DNA of 7,168 nucleotides from an uncultured Ignavibacteria bacterium (GCA_903911805.1 CAIWET010000549.1:1-7168); one strand, 5' to 3'; counted from the first letter of the stretch, positions 1 through 6,848 are shown. Notes: generated by a model from the letters alone, not told the origin. Numbers and translations are program-made.

Positions 1-68
1 ATTGATTTACCTGACCTTAGCTGCTCTAAGGCTTTCTTTTGCATTTCTGCATACTGTGCTTCTGTCAT
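1..68 (-). CDS. IS256-family-like transposase, N-terminal fragment (cut by window edge)
   Basis: Only 22 codons are visible. The peptide starts MTEAQYAEMQKKALEQL and continues RSGKSI. The pattern 'KALEQLRSGKSI/L' just after the start is characteristic of Bacteroidota IS256-type transposases, which normally continue into a conserved FGKDGAFAPLLK stretch. That continuation and the catalytic DDE residues lie outside the window, so the call depends on recall of the family N-terminus plus the IS-like terminus upstream. An AAAGGA Shine-Dalgarno lies about 8 bases before the ATG. The gene is truncated by the window, not visibly broken. It is oriented like the operon to its right but separated from it by the IS end and a probable terminator. 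Confidence 0.6.
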   Translation of the reverse strand, partial: MTEAQYAEMQKKALEQLRSGKS

Positions 69-115
69 TGTTCTGTCCTTTTCTTTTTTTACAAAATTAA
101 TTGTTTCTTTTGATT

Positions 116-140
116 TAGACAGACTTTATTTTACACCCTC
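116..140 (-). repeat. Putative IS terminal inverted repeat (transposase-proximal end)
   Basis: Read on the minus strand from 140, this stretch begins GAGGGTGTAAAATAAAGTC. It marks the abrupt edge between the transposase leader and the neighbouring T-rich spacer. The exact inner limit is a guess because the partner repeat is outside the window. Confidence 0.5.
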
Positions 141-286
141 TTTTTTTTACAATTTGTCATCAATAATTTTTTAGTTATTTAGATTTATTAACAAAAAACA
201 TATTTACTCAAAGTATGAATTAATATTCCTACCATAACATGGTAATTATAAACCAATTCTCAACACTTCCAAATTTTACTCAAAAT

Positions 287-314
287 AGGGTAATCCAAAA
301 GCATGGACTACCCT
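287..314 (-). terminator. Probable intrinsic terminator of the 1357-residue protein gene
   Basis: The hairpin lies 8 bases past the stop codon on the minus strand. In the transcript the stem is AGGGUAGUCC against GGAUUACCCU, ten pairs including one G-U, with an 8-base loop (297-304), followed by AUUUUG. The G-U pair forms only in minus-strand RNA (the plus strand has an A/C mismatch there), which supports this orientation. The U tract is short, so termination may be inefficient. Confidence 0.6.
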
Positions 315-322
315 GATTACTG

Positions 323-3300
323 TTATTTCTTTATTACTATTTTCTTAATAATAAATTTATCACTTTCGCAATCTTCAATTTTTAAGAAATAAACTCCATT
401 TGATATTCCTTCTGTTGAAAATTGGTTTAGTGCATTTGTTTTTACTTCTTTATTAAATAATTCTTCTGATTTTAAAGTTAGTAATTTTACTTTGACTTTT
501 TTACAAATATCTGAATTTACTTCAATATTTAATAATTCTTCAACTGGGTTTGGAAAATATTGAATAGATAAATCAGTAGTGTTTGATTCAGTTGGTTCTT
601 CAAATGAAGGTGATTTTGGATCATTCTTCTGTACTTCTTCCAATATTAAATCTTTAGCACATAACAAACTATCATTTTCATCATAGAAATAAACTGTTAC
701 AGTATCTCTACCATTCGAATTTGAAATTTTAGTTTTTGCTGCTTTTTTATCAATAGATAAATCAATATGCTTGTCATTTTTATTCTTTTCAACCTTTTCA
801 ATTACTTTTCCATTGTTTTTCTTAGCTGTAATGATTTTCGAAATTTTACCTTTTGTTGTATCATTTTGTTTTGCATAGATGTTGTAATCATTTTTTTGTG
901 TTTTTGTATCAAATATTGTTGTTGAATAAACTTCTAAAGTATTACAACATTCAGAAGTGCTATAAGATAATCTTGTGCATAAATCACATACAGCTATTTT
1001 ATTTTCACATAATATTGGTGTATTATTTATCAATTTTCCAACTTTACCTTCTAAACAGAAATCACAAAATTCATTAACACAAAATGATCCGATAGTCTTT
1101 ATTCCAAATGGAACAATATTTTGAATTCTTAATTTAATTTTATTATTGCTAGGAGGTTCAATTAATTCTGTACCTTGCGAATTTGCAAAGTGACTTAATA
1201 AATATTCCGAACAAAAAGAATTCACTTCGATTTCAATATATAAATTATCTAAAATACAGTTTGTACTATTAGCAATATTTAAATTATAACAACAAGTATT
1301 TGGAAGTGAAAAAGAATTTCTTTCCAGAAAAAGTTGTAAATTAGATGTAAGCTCATCACAAGTTATATTTGGACATAATTCATCTAACATATTATGCTTC
1401 ACAAATTTTATTATTTTTCCTTGCCCAGGCAATAGTTTTGCGATCAATGAACCATTGGATGGCAGAGTTGTGTCAATCTTATGGTAATATTTAGGGTCTG
1501 TAAAGAAGCAAGTATCAGAATTAAAATATGATGTACCAACTCCTAATTCTCTTGCTATAAAATAAGTGCCTTCAACATTTGGAGTAAACGGTATTGTAAG
1601 TTCTCTGCAACCTAGACGTTTCCAGAATAAGTTCCTCCAATTTAATGCATTTTTGGGAATACCATAAATATTTGGATAAATTGTAGTTACTTTAACCGCA
1701 CTATCAAATTCAGCAGTTGAATAGAATTGCATTGAACTATCTTGGCTGTTTGGATTATTAGGGTTGTTTTTTTCAAAAACAAGAGGATCAGTCCTTCGAT
1801 TTTGTACGCCTAAATAGAAATTATTAGCCATATTTTCTAAGGTATCAACCTTTAATAATGTCAAATCATAAAAACCACTATCGATTGAAGATTCTTGCTC
1901 GAAAAATGGCAAGTTGTTTTTAATTCTGTTTAAAGGCCTTGTTTTTATCCTATCAAGTGAAATAAAATCTTTCATTATTGAATCCTGTGCTAATCCTGGT
2001 TTCTGCGTATACATTTTTGTATACCCCTTACCAAACCAAGATTGAAGCTCTAAATGCATTAGTTCACCTCCACAATAATTAATAAAGGTGTTTATTTTCC
2101 AAACCTCACTTCTCATACTTTTTAAACCAATGTACAGCCTATCACTAGTAACTCCAAGTGTGTTTAGATCTAATAAATTTACTTTCAATTTGTTGTAAAA
2201 AAATTGGTCATAAGGAAATTTAATATAATCACCACCCAATGAATCAGAAATCATTAAATTATATTTTGAGGGTAAGTAGTCTTCGTAAATATTTATTTTT
2301 AATTTAGGGGCCATTGATAATTGTAATTCATTGGGGGTTTGACTTGATCTTGCTTCTGCACTTGTCTTTAACCAATAAAAAATCCCTTTCGCACCAAATA
2401 TAATTTGAGAAAAAGTAGAAAGATTTATTTCTTGACCGGTTTTTGGTCTGATTATTAAATTATAAGTTGTGTCTATTGATTTAAAATTCCAAAGACTCTC
2501 TAACCAGATATTTGACCACCATTTACTATATAAAAATATTGAATTTTTATAATACGATTTATATAAGTCAAATTCATATTGGAATAATGGTGAAAATGTA
2601 TAATTAATATTATCAAATGTTTTTTCGAATAAACTATAATTAAAATTTTGGAAAATTGTATCTTGCCCATATAGCTTGGATTCATATCCAGAGTTTAAAG
2701 TGTCAATATTTTCATATTCTATTGTAGATGAATTTGGTATTCTGAGTTTATGTCCTTTAAAGCCTCTTAGTAAATGGAAAGTTGAAGAATCTTGCCCAAT
2801 ACCTAAATGCTCAATTGCGTATCTATAATATGGAGCACTATTGTGCCTTGACATTGATGTTGTTGTACTAGTGCCTGCCCAAAACTCTTTTATCCCTGTG
2901 GCATATTTATAATGAATAGGAGGGTTAATATTCCCTGCTATATTATATGACAAAGCAATTTCTGAAGTTGCCAATGTATCTACCAGCATATTGAAATATC
3001 TTGCTGCTCCCCATTGCAATGGCAATAATTCATCAAAACCGTAAAATCTAAATATTTTTGCATTTTTGCCATTATTAGCTTTTAAGTATTTTGTTTTTGT
3101 CCAAGCTAAACTTTGGTTAAATATTGAATCCCTTTTACCAAACATTATATCTCTCGAAACGGGCGTATCGAAGCGAATATGCTGAATTGCTACACTTACC
3201 TTACCATAATAGGTTACTTCGACATCTATGCTATCAATATAATGTACGTTGGTTTTAAATGTATTATTCCATTCCTCATTCCAAAATCGGGGATTGTTGT

Positions 3301-4396
3301 CATAATCTAATGTTCCTGGATTTATATATCCATTATTTTTAAAGAAAGCAGATAAAGTAACACTATAATTAGATTTTGTAAAGTTACTCATCAGCATTCT
3401 TCCGGTTATAAAGAAAATGGTATCCTGCAAATCTGTTATGTTAACCATATTTCTATGAGTTCCTCTATAATCATTATTGAAATTTCCAATAATAGCAGTA
3501 GTATCTAAATCATTTGGAGGATCTGTATTTGATGGCATTTGCTCAAATTTGATTTGAGAATAAGTATATGAAACAGTATTATTATTTGTAGTATCTATAT
3601 GTTTCAATCTGTAGGGCAAACGTATTGCAAGAATTGTATCATTTAAATGTTGGCTAAGCTGAGAAGGAACTTCAGCTTTTAAATTTATTGAAACATACCA
3701 TTGTGTACCATTATATGGCTGGAAATATTTAACATCAGTAATTGAATTTAAATTTTGAATTCTATTGCCCAAAATTATAGTATCGTGGTTTGTTGCATCG
3801 TAACCCTCATAGAAAAACCTTTTTCCATCCCAAAGATTTCTTAATACAACTGCTGATGCAGTATAAATACAATCTTTATTTAAAACAAATCTATTTTTAT
3901 TAGCACCACTCGAAAAAGTATCTCCAACAGCAAAATTATGATATTGAAATCCAAAAACACTTCCGAATTTATCATTCCATCTCGGTCTGAAACTATTTGT
4001 AGTTTCTACTGCTATTGTTGGGTCAATATGCATTGATAATCCATTAAGCATCAATGTGTCAACTCTTCCTGTAATAGCTTGATAATAGCCACCTTTTAAA
4101 TAATTTGGGTCAGCCATCCATTCCATTACATTCATATTGCTGCCTGTATTAGAAAAAAATTTATAATTATTATTTACAAATTCTTCAGGCATATGGTGAT
4201 ATGAATTAATAAATAATGCTTCGTCTAATTTCCTTCCGACTGAACCCCAATTCCAGCCGATTTGGAAGCTATTAGTGTCTAAATTTACGTAATTTACTGT
4301 ATTTTTATCAAATATCTTAATAGGGTCAATTTTATCTTGGCTTTGCAAAGTATAAAGCATTGCAAATGCAATTATTATTAAAACTATATTTTTCAT
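323..4396 (-). CDS. Large T9SS-secreted protein of unknown function with Cys-rich and sorting domains
   Basis: This 1357-residue exported protein does not match a family I can name. Residues 1 to about 20 form a signal peptide (MKN, then a hydrophobic core). Residues 20-1000 are rich in aromatic and Asn residues with no named domain. Around 650-675, R-P-x-T-x-x-E-I followed by GAKGIFYW (668-675) resembles the late beta-strand of some TIM-barrel glycosidase-like proteins; this is only an inference. Residues 1005-1155 hold 14 Cys, including two CC pairs. A Lys-rich linker spans about 1165-1230. A T9SS type A sorting domain covers about 1275-1357, with FPNP (1281-1284), NGVYFLKI and a Lys-rich end. 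The sorting domain implies passage through the outer membrane and surface attachment or release. The ATG is preceded by AGGAG at 6 bases. The gene is intact and is second in an operon with the propeller gene. Confidence 0.9.
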   Translation of the reverse strand: MKNIVLIIIAFAMLYTLQSQDKIDPIKIFDKNTVNYVNLDTNSFQIGWNWGSVGRKLDEALFINSYHHMPEEFVNNNYKFFSNTGSNMNVMEWMADPNYLKGGYYQAITGRVDTLMLNGLSMHIDPTIAVETTNSFRPRWNDKFGSVFGFQYHNFAVGDTFSSGANKNRFVLNKDCIYTASAVVLRNLWDGKRFFYEGYDATNHDTIILGNRIQNLNSITDVKYFQPYNGTQWYVSINLKAEVPSQLSQHLNDTILAIRLPYRLKHIDTTNNNTVSYTYSQIKFEQMPSNTDPPNDLDTTAIIGNFNNDYRGTHRNMVNITDLQDTIFFITGRMLMSNFTKSNYSVTLSAFFKNNGYINPGTLDYDNNPRFWNEEWNNTFKTNVHYIDSIDVEVTYYGKVSVAIQHIRFDTPVSRDIMFGKRDSIFNQSLAWTKTKYLKANNGKNAKIFRFYGFDELLPLQWGAARYFNMLVDTLATSEIALSYNIAGNINPPIHYKYATGIKEFWAGTSTTTSMSRHNSAPYYRYAIEHLGIGQDSSTFHLLRGFKGHKLRIPNSSTIEYENIDTLNSGYESKLYGQDTIFQNFNYSLFEKTFDNINYTFSPLFQYEFDLYKSYYKNSIFLYSKWWSNIWLESLWNFKSIDTTYNLIIRPKTGQEINLSTFSQIIFGAKGIFYWLKTSAEARSSQTPNELQLSMAPKLKINIYEDYLPSKYNLMISDSLGGDYIKFPYDQFFYNKLKVNLLDLNTLGVTSDRLYIGLKSMRSEVWKINTFINYCGGELMHLELQSWFGKGYTKMYTQKPGLAQDSIMKDFISLDRIKTRPLNRIKNNLPFFEQESSIDSGFYDLTLLKVDTLENMANNFYLGVQNRRTDPLVFEKNNPNNPNSQDSSMQFYSTAEFDSAVKVTTIYPNIYGIPKNALNWRNLFWKRLGCRELTIPFTPNVEGTYFIARELGVGTSYFNSDTCFFTDPKYYHKIDTTLPSNGSLIAKLLPGQGKIIKFVKHNMLDELCPNITCDELTSNLQLFLERNSFSLPNTCCYNLNIANSTNCILDNLYIEIEVNSFCSEYLLSHFANSQGTELIEPPSNNKIKLRIQNIVPFGIKTIGSFCVNEFCDFCLEGKVGKLINNTPILCENKIAVCDLCTRLSYSTSECCNTLEVYSTTIFDTKTQKNDYNIYAKQNDTTKGKISKIITAKKNNGKVIEKVEKNKNDKHIDLSIDKKAAKTKISNSNGRDTVTVYFYDENDSLLCAKDLILEEVQKNDPKSPSFEEPTESNTTDLSIQYFPNPVEELLNIEVNSDICKKVKVKLLTLKSEELFNKEVKTNALNQFSTEGISNGVYFLKIEDCESDKFIIKKIVIKK

Positions 4397-4402
4397 TTCA
4401 AA

Positions 4403-4407
4403 CTCCT
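4403..4407 (-). promoter_or_regulatory. Shine-Dalgarno overlapping the upstream stop codon
   Basis: AGGAG sits 6 bases before the ATG at 4396. Its first two bases are the AG of the TAG stop codon (4408-4406) of the upstream propeller gene. This arrangement allows ribosomes ending the first gene to re-initiate on the second, i.e. translational coupling. The coupling itself is inferred. Confidence 0.75.
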
Positions 4408-5692
4408 ATTTGTTAATTATAACTTTATAAGTTTGATTGAAATTATTTGCTGTTAGATTAAGGAAGTAAATTCCATTTACCAATCTGTTCAAATCTATAG
4501 AAATTGTATTTGGATCTGTTTGGATGAATTTTGGTATTAGAACAATATCTCCTATTTCGTTGTTAACTGTTATTTTTAGTTCTGCAAGAATTGGTACTTT
4601 AATATTTACAAATCCATTTGTTGGATTTGGATAAAGTATTTCCTGATTTTCTTTTGGATTTGTAATGTCTGTTGTAGGGATTCTTAATGAAACTAATGTA
4701 TTCCCACCAGATGTAGCAATATATCTATCATTCGGAGATAAATCAAGTGTGTTGTATGATGCAGGACCTCTTTGATTTACTAATTTTCCAGTTTCAACTT
4801 CCCATTGTGTTAAGTTATCTCCTGAACTACCCTGAGCAACGATTAAATATTTATCATCACTGCTGAATTTTAAATCTCTAATTGAATATGTAGCAAACAA
4901 ATTAAATTTAGATATTAATTTCATTGTTGGAAATTCATAGATTTCAATCATATCTGTACCAATATAAGAATAACATATATATTGGCCTAAATTTGATAAT
5001 GAATAAATGTTAACATATTGAAAATTATCCCAATCTTCAATTTTATCATATATATTTCTAATGCTATCTAATATTGTAAAATCGAATAAATTCATTTTCT
5101 TATGATATTTGTATTTAATATTACCTTTTGGATCGATTCCATTAAAATATTTATTAGTTTCACTAAACAAAACTATATTTTGTTCTGGTATAAATCCATG
5201 AATTCCATAGTAAGACTCCATTGAAGCTGAGTCTTTAGTAATCATTTTAGTTCTAATTATTTTACCGGAAACTAAATCCCAAATTTTAAAACCATTTCTA
5301 AAAGTAGCTATTCCATATTTTTGATCCTTAGAAAGAATAAGTGAATTAATTGTATCTTTTGAAATTTCAAAATAAGAATCATCTTTTTTTGTACTCAAAT
5401 TAAAATAAATTATTTTATTATCTTTTGGAACAATTAAATGTGAATCATCCAAGGAAAAATTAGCAAAATAATTTGCTGGTACAGAATCAAATAATAGTTC
5501 ACCATTTGTAGAACTATATATTTTATTTGTACCATCAGTTTCGCATAGAATCATTTTTGAATTGTTCGAAAACTTTACCGTATAAATATACGTGGTATTC
5601 GGTATATTTTTATACCAGAGCAGGTCAAATCCTGCAAAACTTTGTGAAATTAGTGCTACTAATAGCACCAAGATAAACATTAATTTTTTCAT
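4406..5692 (-). CDS. T9SS-secreted WD40-like beta-propeller protein
   Basis: This is a 428-residue exported protein. Residues 1-20 are a signal peptide (MKKLMFILVLL... ending SQSFA, a good signal peptidase I site before G21). Residues about 35-340 hold some seven degenerate WD40/YVTN-like blades. The clearest are near 115-145 (LSKDQKYGIAT...FKIWDLVSGKII), 272-305 (FSSDDKYLIV...TQWEVETGKLV) and 315-337 (LSPNDRYIATSGG). Residues 349-428 are a T9SS type A sorting domain with YPNPTNG and NGIYFLNL. Such propellers usually bind proteins or glycans; no catalytic site is visible. The start is set at the ATG at 5692, which has GGAG at 6 bases and opens a normal signal peptide. A TTG four codons upstream (5704) overlaps that Shine-Dalgarno. 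It is first in an operon with the 1357-residue protein gene, 9 bases downstream. Confidence 0.9.
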   Translation of the reverse strand: MKKLMFILVLLVALISQSFAGFDLLWYKNIPNTTYIYTVKFSNNSKMILCETDGTNKIYSSTNGELLFDSVPANYFANFSLDDSHLIVPKDNKIIYFNLSTKKDDSYFEISKDTINSLILSKDQKYGIATFRNGFKIWDLVSGKIIRTKMITKDSASMESYYGIHGFIPEQNIVLFSETNKYFNGIDPKGNIKYKYHKKMNLFDFTILDSIRNIYDKIEDWDNFQYVNIYSLSNLGQYICYSYIGTDMIEIYEFPTMKLISKFNLFATYSIRDLKFSSDDKYLIVAQGSSGDNLTQWEVETGKLVNQRGPASYNTLDLSPNDRYIATSGGNTLVSLRIPTTDITNPKENQEILYPNPTNGFVNIKVPILAELKITVNNEIGDIVLIPKFIQTDPNTISIDLNRLVNGIYFLNLTANNFNQTYKVIINK

Positions 5693-5698
5693 TTTAAA

Positions 5699-5702
5699 CT
5701 CC
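5699..5702 (-). promoter_or_regulatory. Shine-Dalgarno that fixes the propeller gene start
   Basis: GGAG lies 6 bases before the ATG at 5692. It decides between that ATG and an in-frame TTG at 5704, which would use the Shine-Dalgarno bases as its second codon. The leader GGAGTTTAAAATGAAAAA nearly matches that of the downstream gene, GGAGTTTGAAATGAAAAA. Confidence 0.75.
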
Positions 5703-5709
5703 AATATAG

Positions 5710-5728
5710 TTTACAATACAATTGTAAA
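5710..5728. repeat. Inverted repeat in the operon leader (possible operator or 5' UTR hairpin)
   Basis: The arms TTTACAAT (5710-5717) and ATTGTAAA (5721-5728) are perfectly complementary around a 3-base spacer ACA. The repeat ends 17 bases upstream of the ATG at 5692 and 7 bases upstream of its Shine-Dalgarno. It could bind a dimeric regulator or form a weak hairpin in the leader. Being all A/T apart from one C or G per arm, it may also be chance. Confidence 0.4.
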
Positions 5729-5750
5729 AGAAACCATTTTTATTGTTTGA

Positions 5751-5912
5751 ATTTACGGAATATTTTTCACATTATATGTGTATTATTCTTCACAAATTCT
5801 TTCACAATTCAAAATTTGATTTAATACTATATAGTTCCTAACAACAATATCAATTTTTGACTAATTTTTGTACCTTTATCAATATAAAATTCAATGGAAA
5901 AGTTCCGTAAAT
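5751..5912. repeat. Spaced inverted repeat pair ATTTACGGAA / TTCCGTAAAT
   Basis: ATTTACGGAA at 5751-5760 is the exact reverse complement of TTCCGTAAAT at 5903-5912. The match extends two more bases outward after one mismatch (TG at 5748-5749 with CA at 5914-5915). The copies are 142 bases apart, one near each divergent gene. CGG-containing decamers are rare in such AT-rich sequence, so a pair of oppositely oriented binding sites is plausible. This is inference. Confidence 0.4.
5766..5810. repeat. Three TTCACA repeats (TGTGAA on the minus strand)
   Basis: TTCACA occurs at 5766-5771, 5789-5794 and 5801-5806. The last two sit in the near-duplicates TTCACAAATTC and TTCACAATTC. The first belongs to a small inverted repeat, CACAT-TAT-ATGTG (5768-5780). 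They fall 70-115 bases upstream of the operon start, where a promoter is expected. TGTGA resembles a CRP/FNR-type half-site, but the copies are direct repeats, not the usual palindrome. Confidence 0.3.
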
Positions 5913-6002
5913 CCATAATGAATTTATAATTAATTCTTTCAAATCGTTTGTAAAACTCATTTTTTTTCTTGCTCCCTATTGATGATTTCAGTATATTACA
6001 CT

Positions 6003-6024
6003 TATTGAAATTACAATTTCAATA
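6003..6024. repeat. Perfect 10-bp inverted repeat upstream of the coiled-coil gene
   Basis: TATTGAAATT (6003-6012) and AATTTCAATA (6015-6024) are perfectly complementary across a 2-base AC spacer. The repeat ends 41 bases before the ATG at 6066 and 29 bases before its Shine-Dalgarno, a position suited to an operator over a promoter or to a leader hairpin. There is no U tract after it, so it is not an intrinsic terminator. Confidence 0.5.
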
Positions 6025-6053
6025 TAAGTAAATATTATATAATTCAATAACTT

Positions 6054-6058
6054 AGGAG
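6054..6058 (+). promoter_or_regulatory. Shine-Dalgarno of the coiled-coil gene
   Basis: AGGAG lies 7 bases before the ATG at 6066. The surrounding TTAGGAGTTT resembles the leaders of both T9SS genes, suggesting a shared translation signal in this genome. Confidence 0.75.
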
Positions 6059-6065
6059 TTTTTCA

Positions 6066-6848
6066 ATGAAAAAACTAATCGAAAAAAATGTAAAAAATGA
6101 TTCTAAAAACACTAATGAATCATTGCCAGAAAATCTGGAAAAATCAACTGAAATTATCACCGATATTTCTCATATAGAAGAAATGAAATCGGAATTAATT
6201 TCAGAAGTTGAGGAAGTGTCAAAATTGACACCAGAAAATGATATTACTGATATTACAAAAAATGAAGCAAAAATATCAGATAATTCTCAAAATACTTTAG
6301 TGTCAAAATTGACACCAGAAAAAGTTGATGCCAAAATAGAAGCTGAAAGAGTGGTGGAGTCCACTATTCTTGTTAATCGTATATACCGCATAGGGCGTGA
6401 AATCGAAAATAAGGAGAAGCTATTACAAAGAAATTATCAAACTTTACAGAAATGGGATTTTGATGATGCTCTTAGACTTCAAAAAATAACCGACCGATTT
6501 GAAAATGATAAAATTTCAAAGATTATCGAAATGAAAGAAGATGGTTGTTTAGAAGGAAAAAATATTCTTATCGAATTCTATCAAAGACAAATTGACAGAC
6601 TTTTAACAGAAATGAAAACCCAAGAAGAGTCTGGAGAACTTGGCGAATTTTCTCCTGAATTCCAAGAATATCTTAATGATAGGACACAAAGATATGAAAA
6701 ACAAATCTATAACTTAAATAAGAACTACCAACAATATGCACAGGAGAAAAGAGAAATCACGATACCAAAAATAATCGAATCTATCGAAAAACTTAAAGAA
6801 GATTTGGTAAACGCCCAAATAGAGGCAGAAGAATACAAAAACAAATAA
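6066..6848 (+). CDS. Hypothetical acidic coiled-coil protein
   Basis: This 260-residue protein belongs to no family I recognise. Residues 1 to about 88 are charged and low in complexity, rich in Glu, Asn, Ser, Thr and Lys, and probably disordered. They contain VSKLTPE twice (51-57 and 79-85), 28 residues apart. Residues about 88-258 are almost continuously helical with heptad-like Leu, Ile and Lys/Glu patterns, for example around EIENKEKLL and IESIEKLKEDLV, so a long coiled coil is likely. There is no signal peptide, membrane segment or visible catalytic motif, and only one Cys, so the protein is presumably cytoplasmic. The start is supported by AGGAG at 7 bases. It reads divergently from the T9SS operon and ends at a strong terminator, so it looks monocistronic. 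Coiled-coil accessory proteins of phages or plasmids are one possibility, but nothing proves it. Confidence 0.8.
   Translation: MKKLIEKNVKNDSKNTNESLPENLEKSTEIITDISHIEEMKSELISEVEEVSKLTPENDITDITKNEAKISDNSQNTLVSKLTPEKVDAKIEAERVVESTILVNRIYRIGREIENKEKLLQRNYQTLQKWDFDDALRLQKITDRFENDKISKIIEMKEDGCLEGKNILIEFYQRQIDRLLTEMKTQEESGELGEFSPEFQEYLNDRTQRYEKQIYNLNKNYQQYAQEKREITIPKIIESIEKLKEDLVNAQIEAEEYKNK
6215..6322 (+). repeat. Two identical 24-bp copies built on the palindrome GTGTCAA-AA-TTGACAC
   Basis: Positions 6215-6238 and 6299-6322 are identical, 84 bases (28 codons) apart and in the same frame. Each contains GTGTCAA and TTGACAC as perfect 7-base inverted arms around AA (6216-6231 and 6300-6315), and each encodes VSKLTPE. 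Sequence between and beyond the copies is not similar. Full identity at synonymous positions suggests a recent duplication or insertion, or selection on the DNA itself. Confidence 0.85.

Larger units (their letters stand above)
1..140 (-). mobile_element. End of an insertion sequence, probably IS256 family (partial)
   Basis: The minus strand shows a probable IS terminus at about 140. Reading inward it starts GAGGGTGTAAAATAAAG, followed 72 bases later by the ATG of a transposase-like ORF that runs off the window. Termini beginning GGGTGT(A) close to the transposase start are typical of many IS256-family elements. Family assignment rests on this terminus together with the transposase N-terminus. 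The rest of the element lies outside, so neither the other terminus nor a target-site duplication can be compared. The bases next to the terminus (141-149) are a T run ending in TA, a plausible 8-9 bp target. Confidence 0.6.
5705..6065. promoter_or_regulatory. Divergent intergenic regulatory region
   Basis: These 361 bases lie between two genes read away from each other, so both promoters should be here. No convincing ORF is present. I find no exact TAnnTTTG promoter on either strand. On the minus strand, TTGTGA then 16 bases then TAATAC (5785-5806 region) is a weak candidate for the operon. The region is very AT-rich and holds several inverted repeats, listed separately. A self-complementary ACTATATAGT is at 5826-5835. 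Confidence 0.6.

Noticed and set aside
230..244. Hairpin TACCAT-AAC-ATGGTA
   Set aside because: A 6-base stem without a U tract in AT-rich DNA, with a better terminator already present at 287-314.
203..284. Direct repeat TTTACTCAAA at 203-212 and 275-284
   Set aside because: Only 10 bases, low in GC, with no related flanks and no gene nearby that it would serve.
853..1077. Plus-strand open frame of 74 codons
   Set aside because: It lies wholly inside the coding strand of the 1357-residue protein and its product is a Tyr/Phe/Leu-rich low-complexity peptide, as expected for antisense of AT-rich coding DNA.
2500..2685. Second minus-strand frame of 61 codons within the large gene
   Set aside because: It overlaps the real gene in another frame, and the Ile/His/Tyr-rich product has no start context or domain.
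1470..4062. GTGTCAA half-sites at 1470, 2700 and 4056, matching one arm of the coding palindrome
   Set aside because: Each lacks the second arm and is explained by ordinary Asp-Thr codons read on the minus strand of the large gene.
5693..5704. TTG start adding four residues to the propeller protein
   Set aside because: The TTG overlaps the GGAG Shine-Dalgarno, and the ATG at 5692 gives a standard signal peptide with correct spacing.
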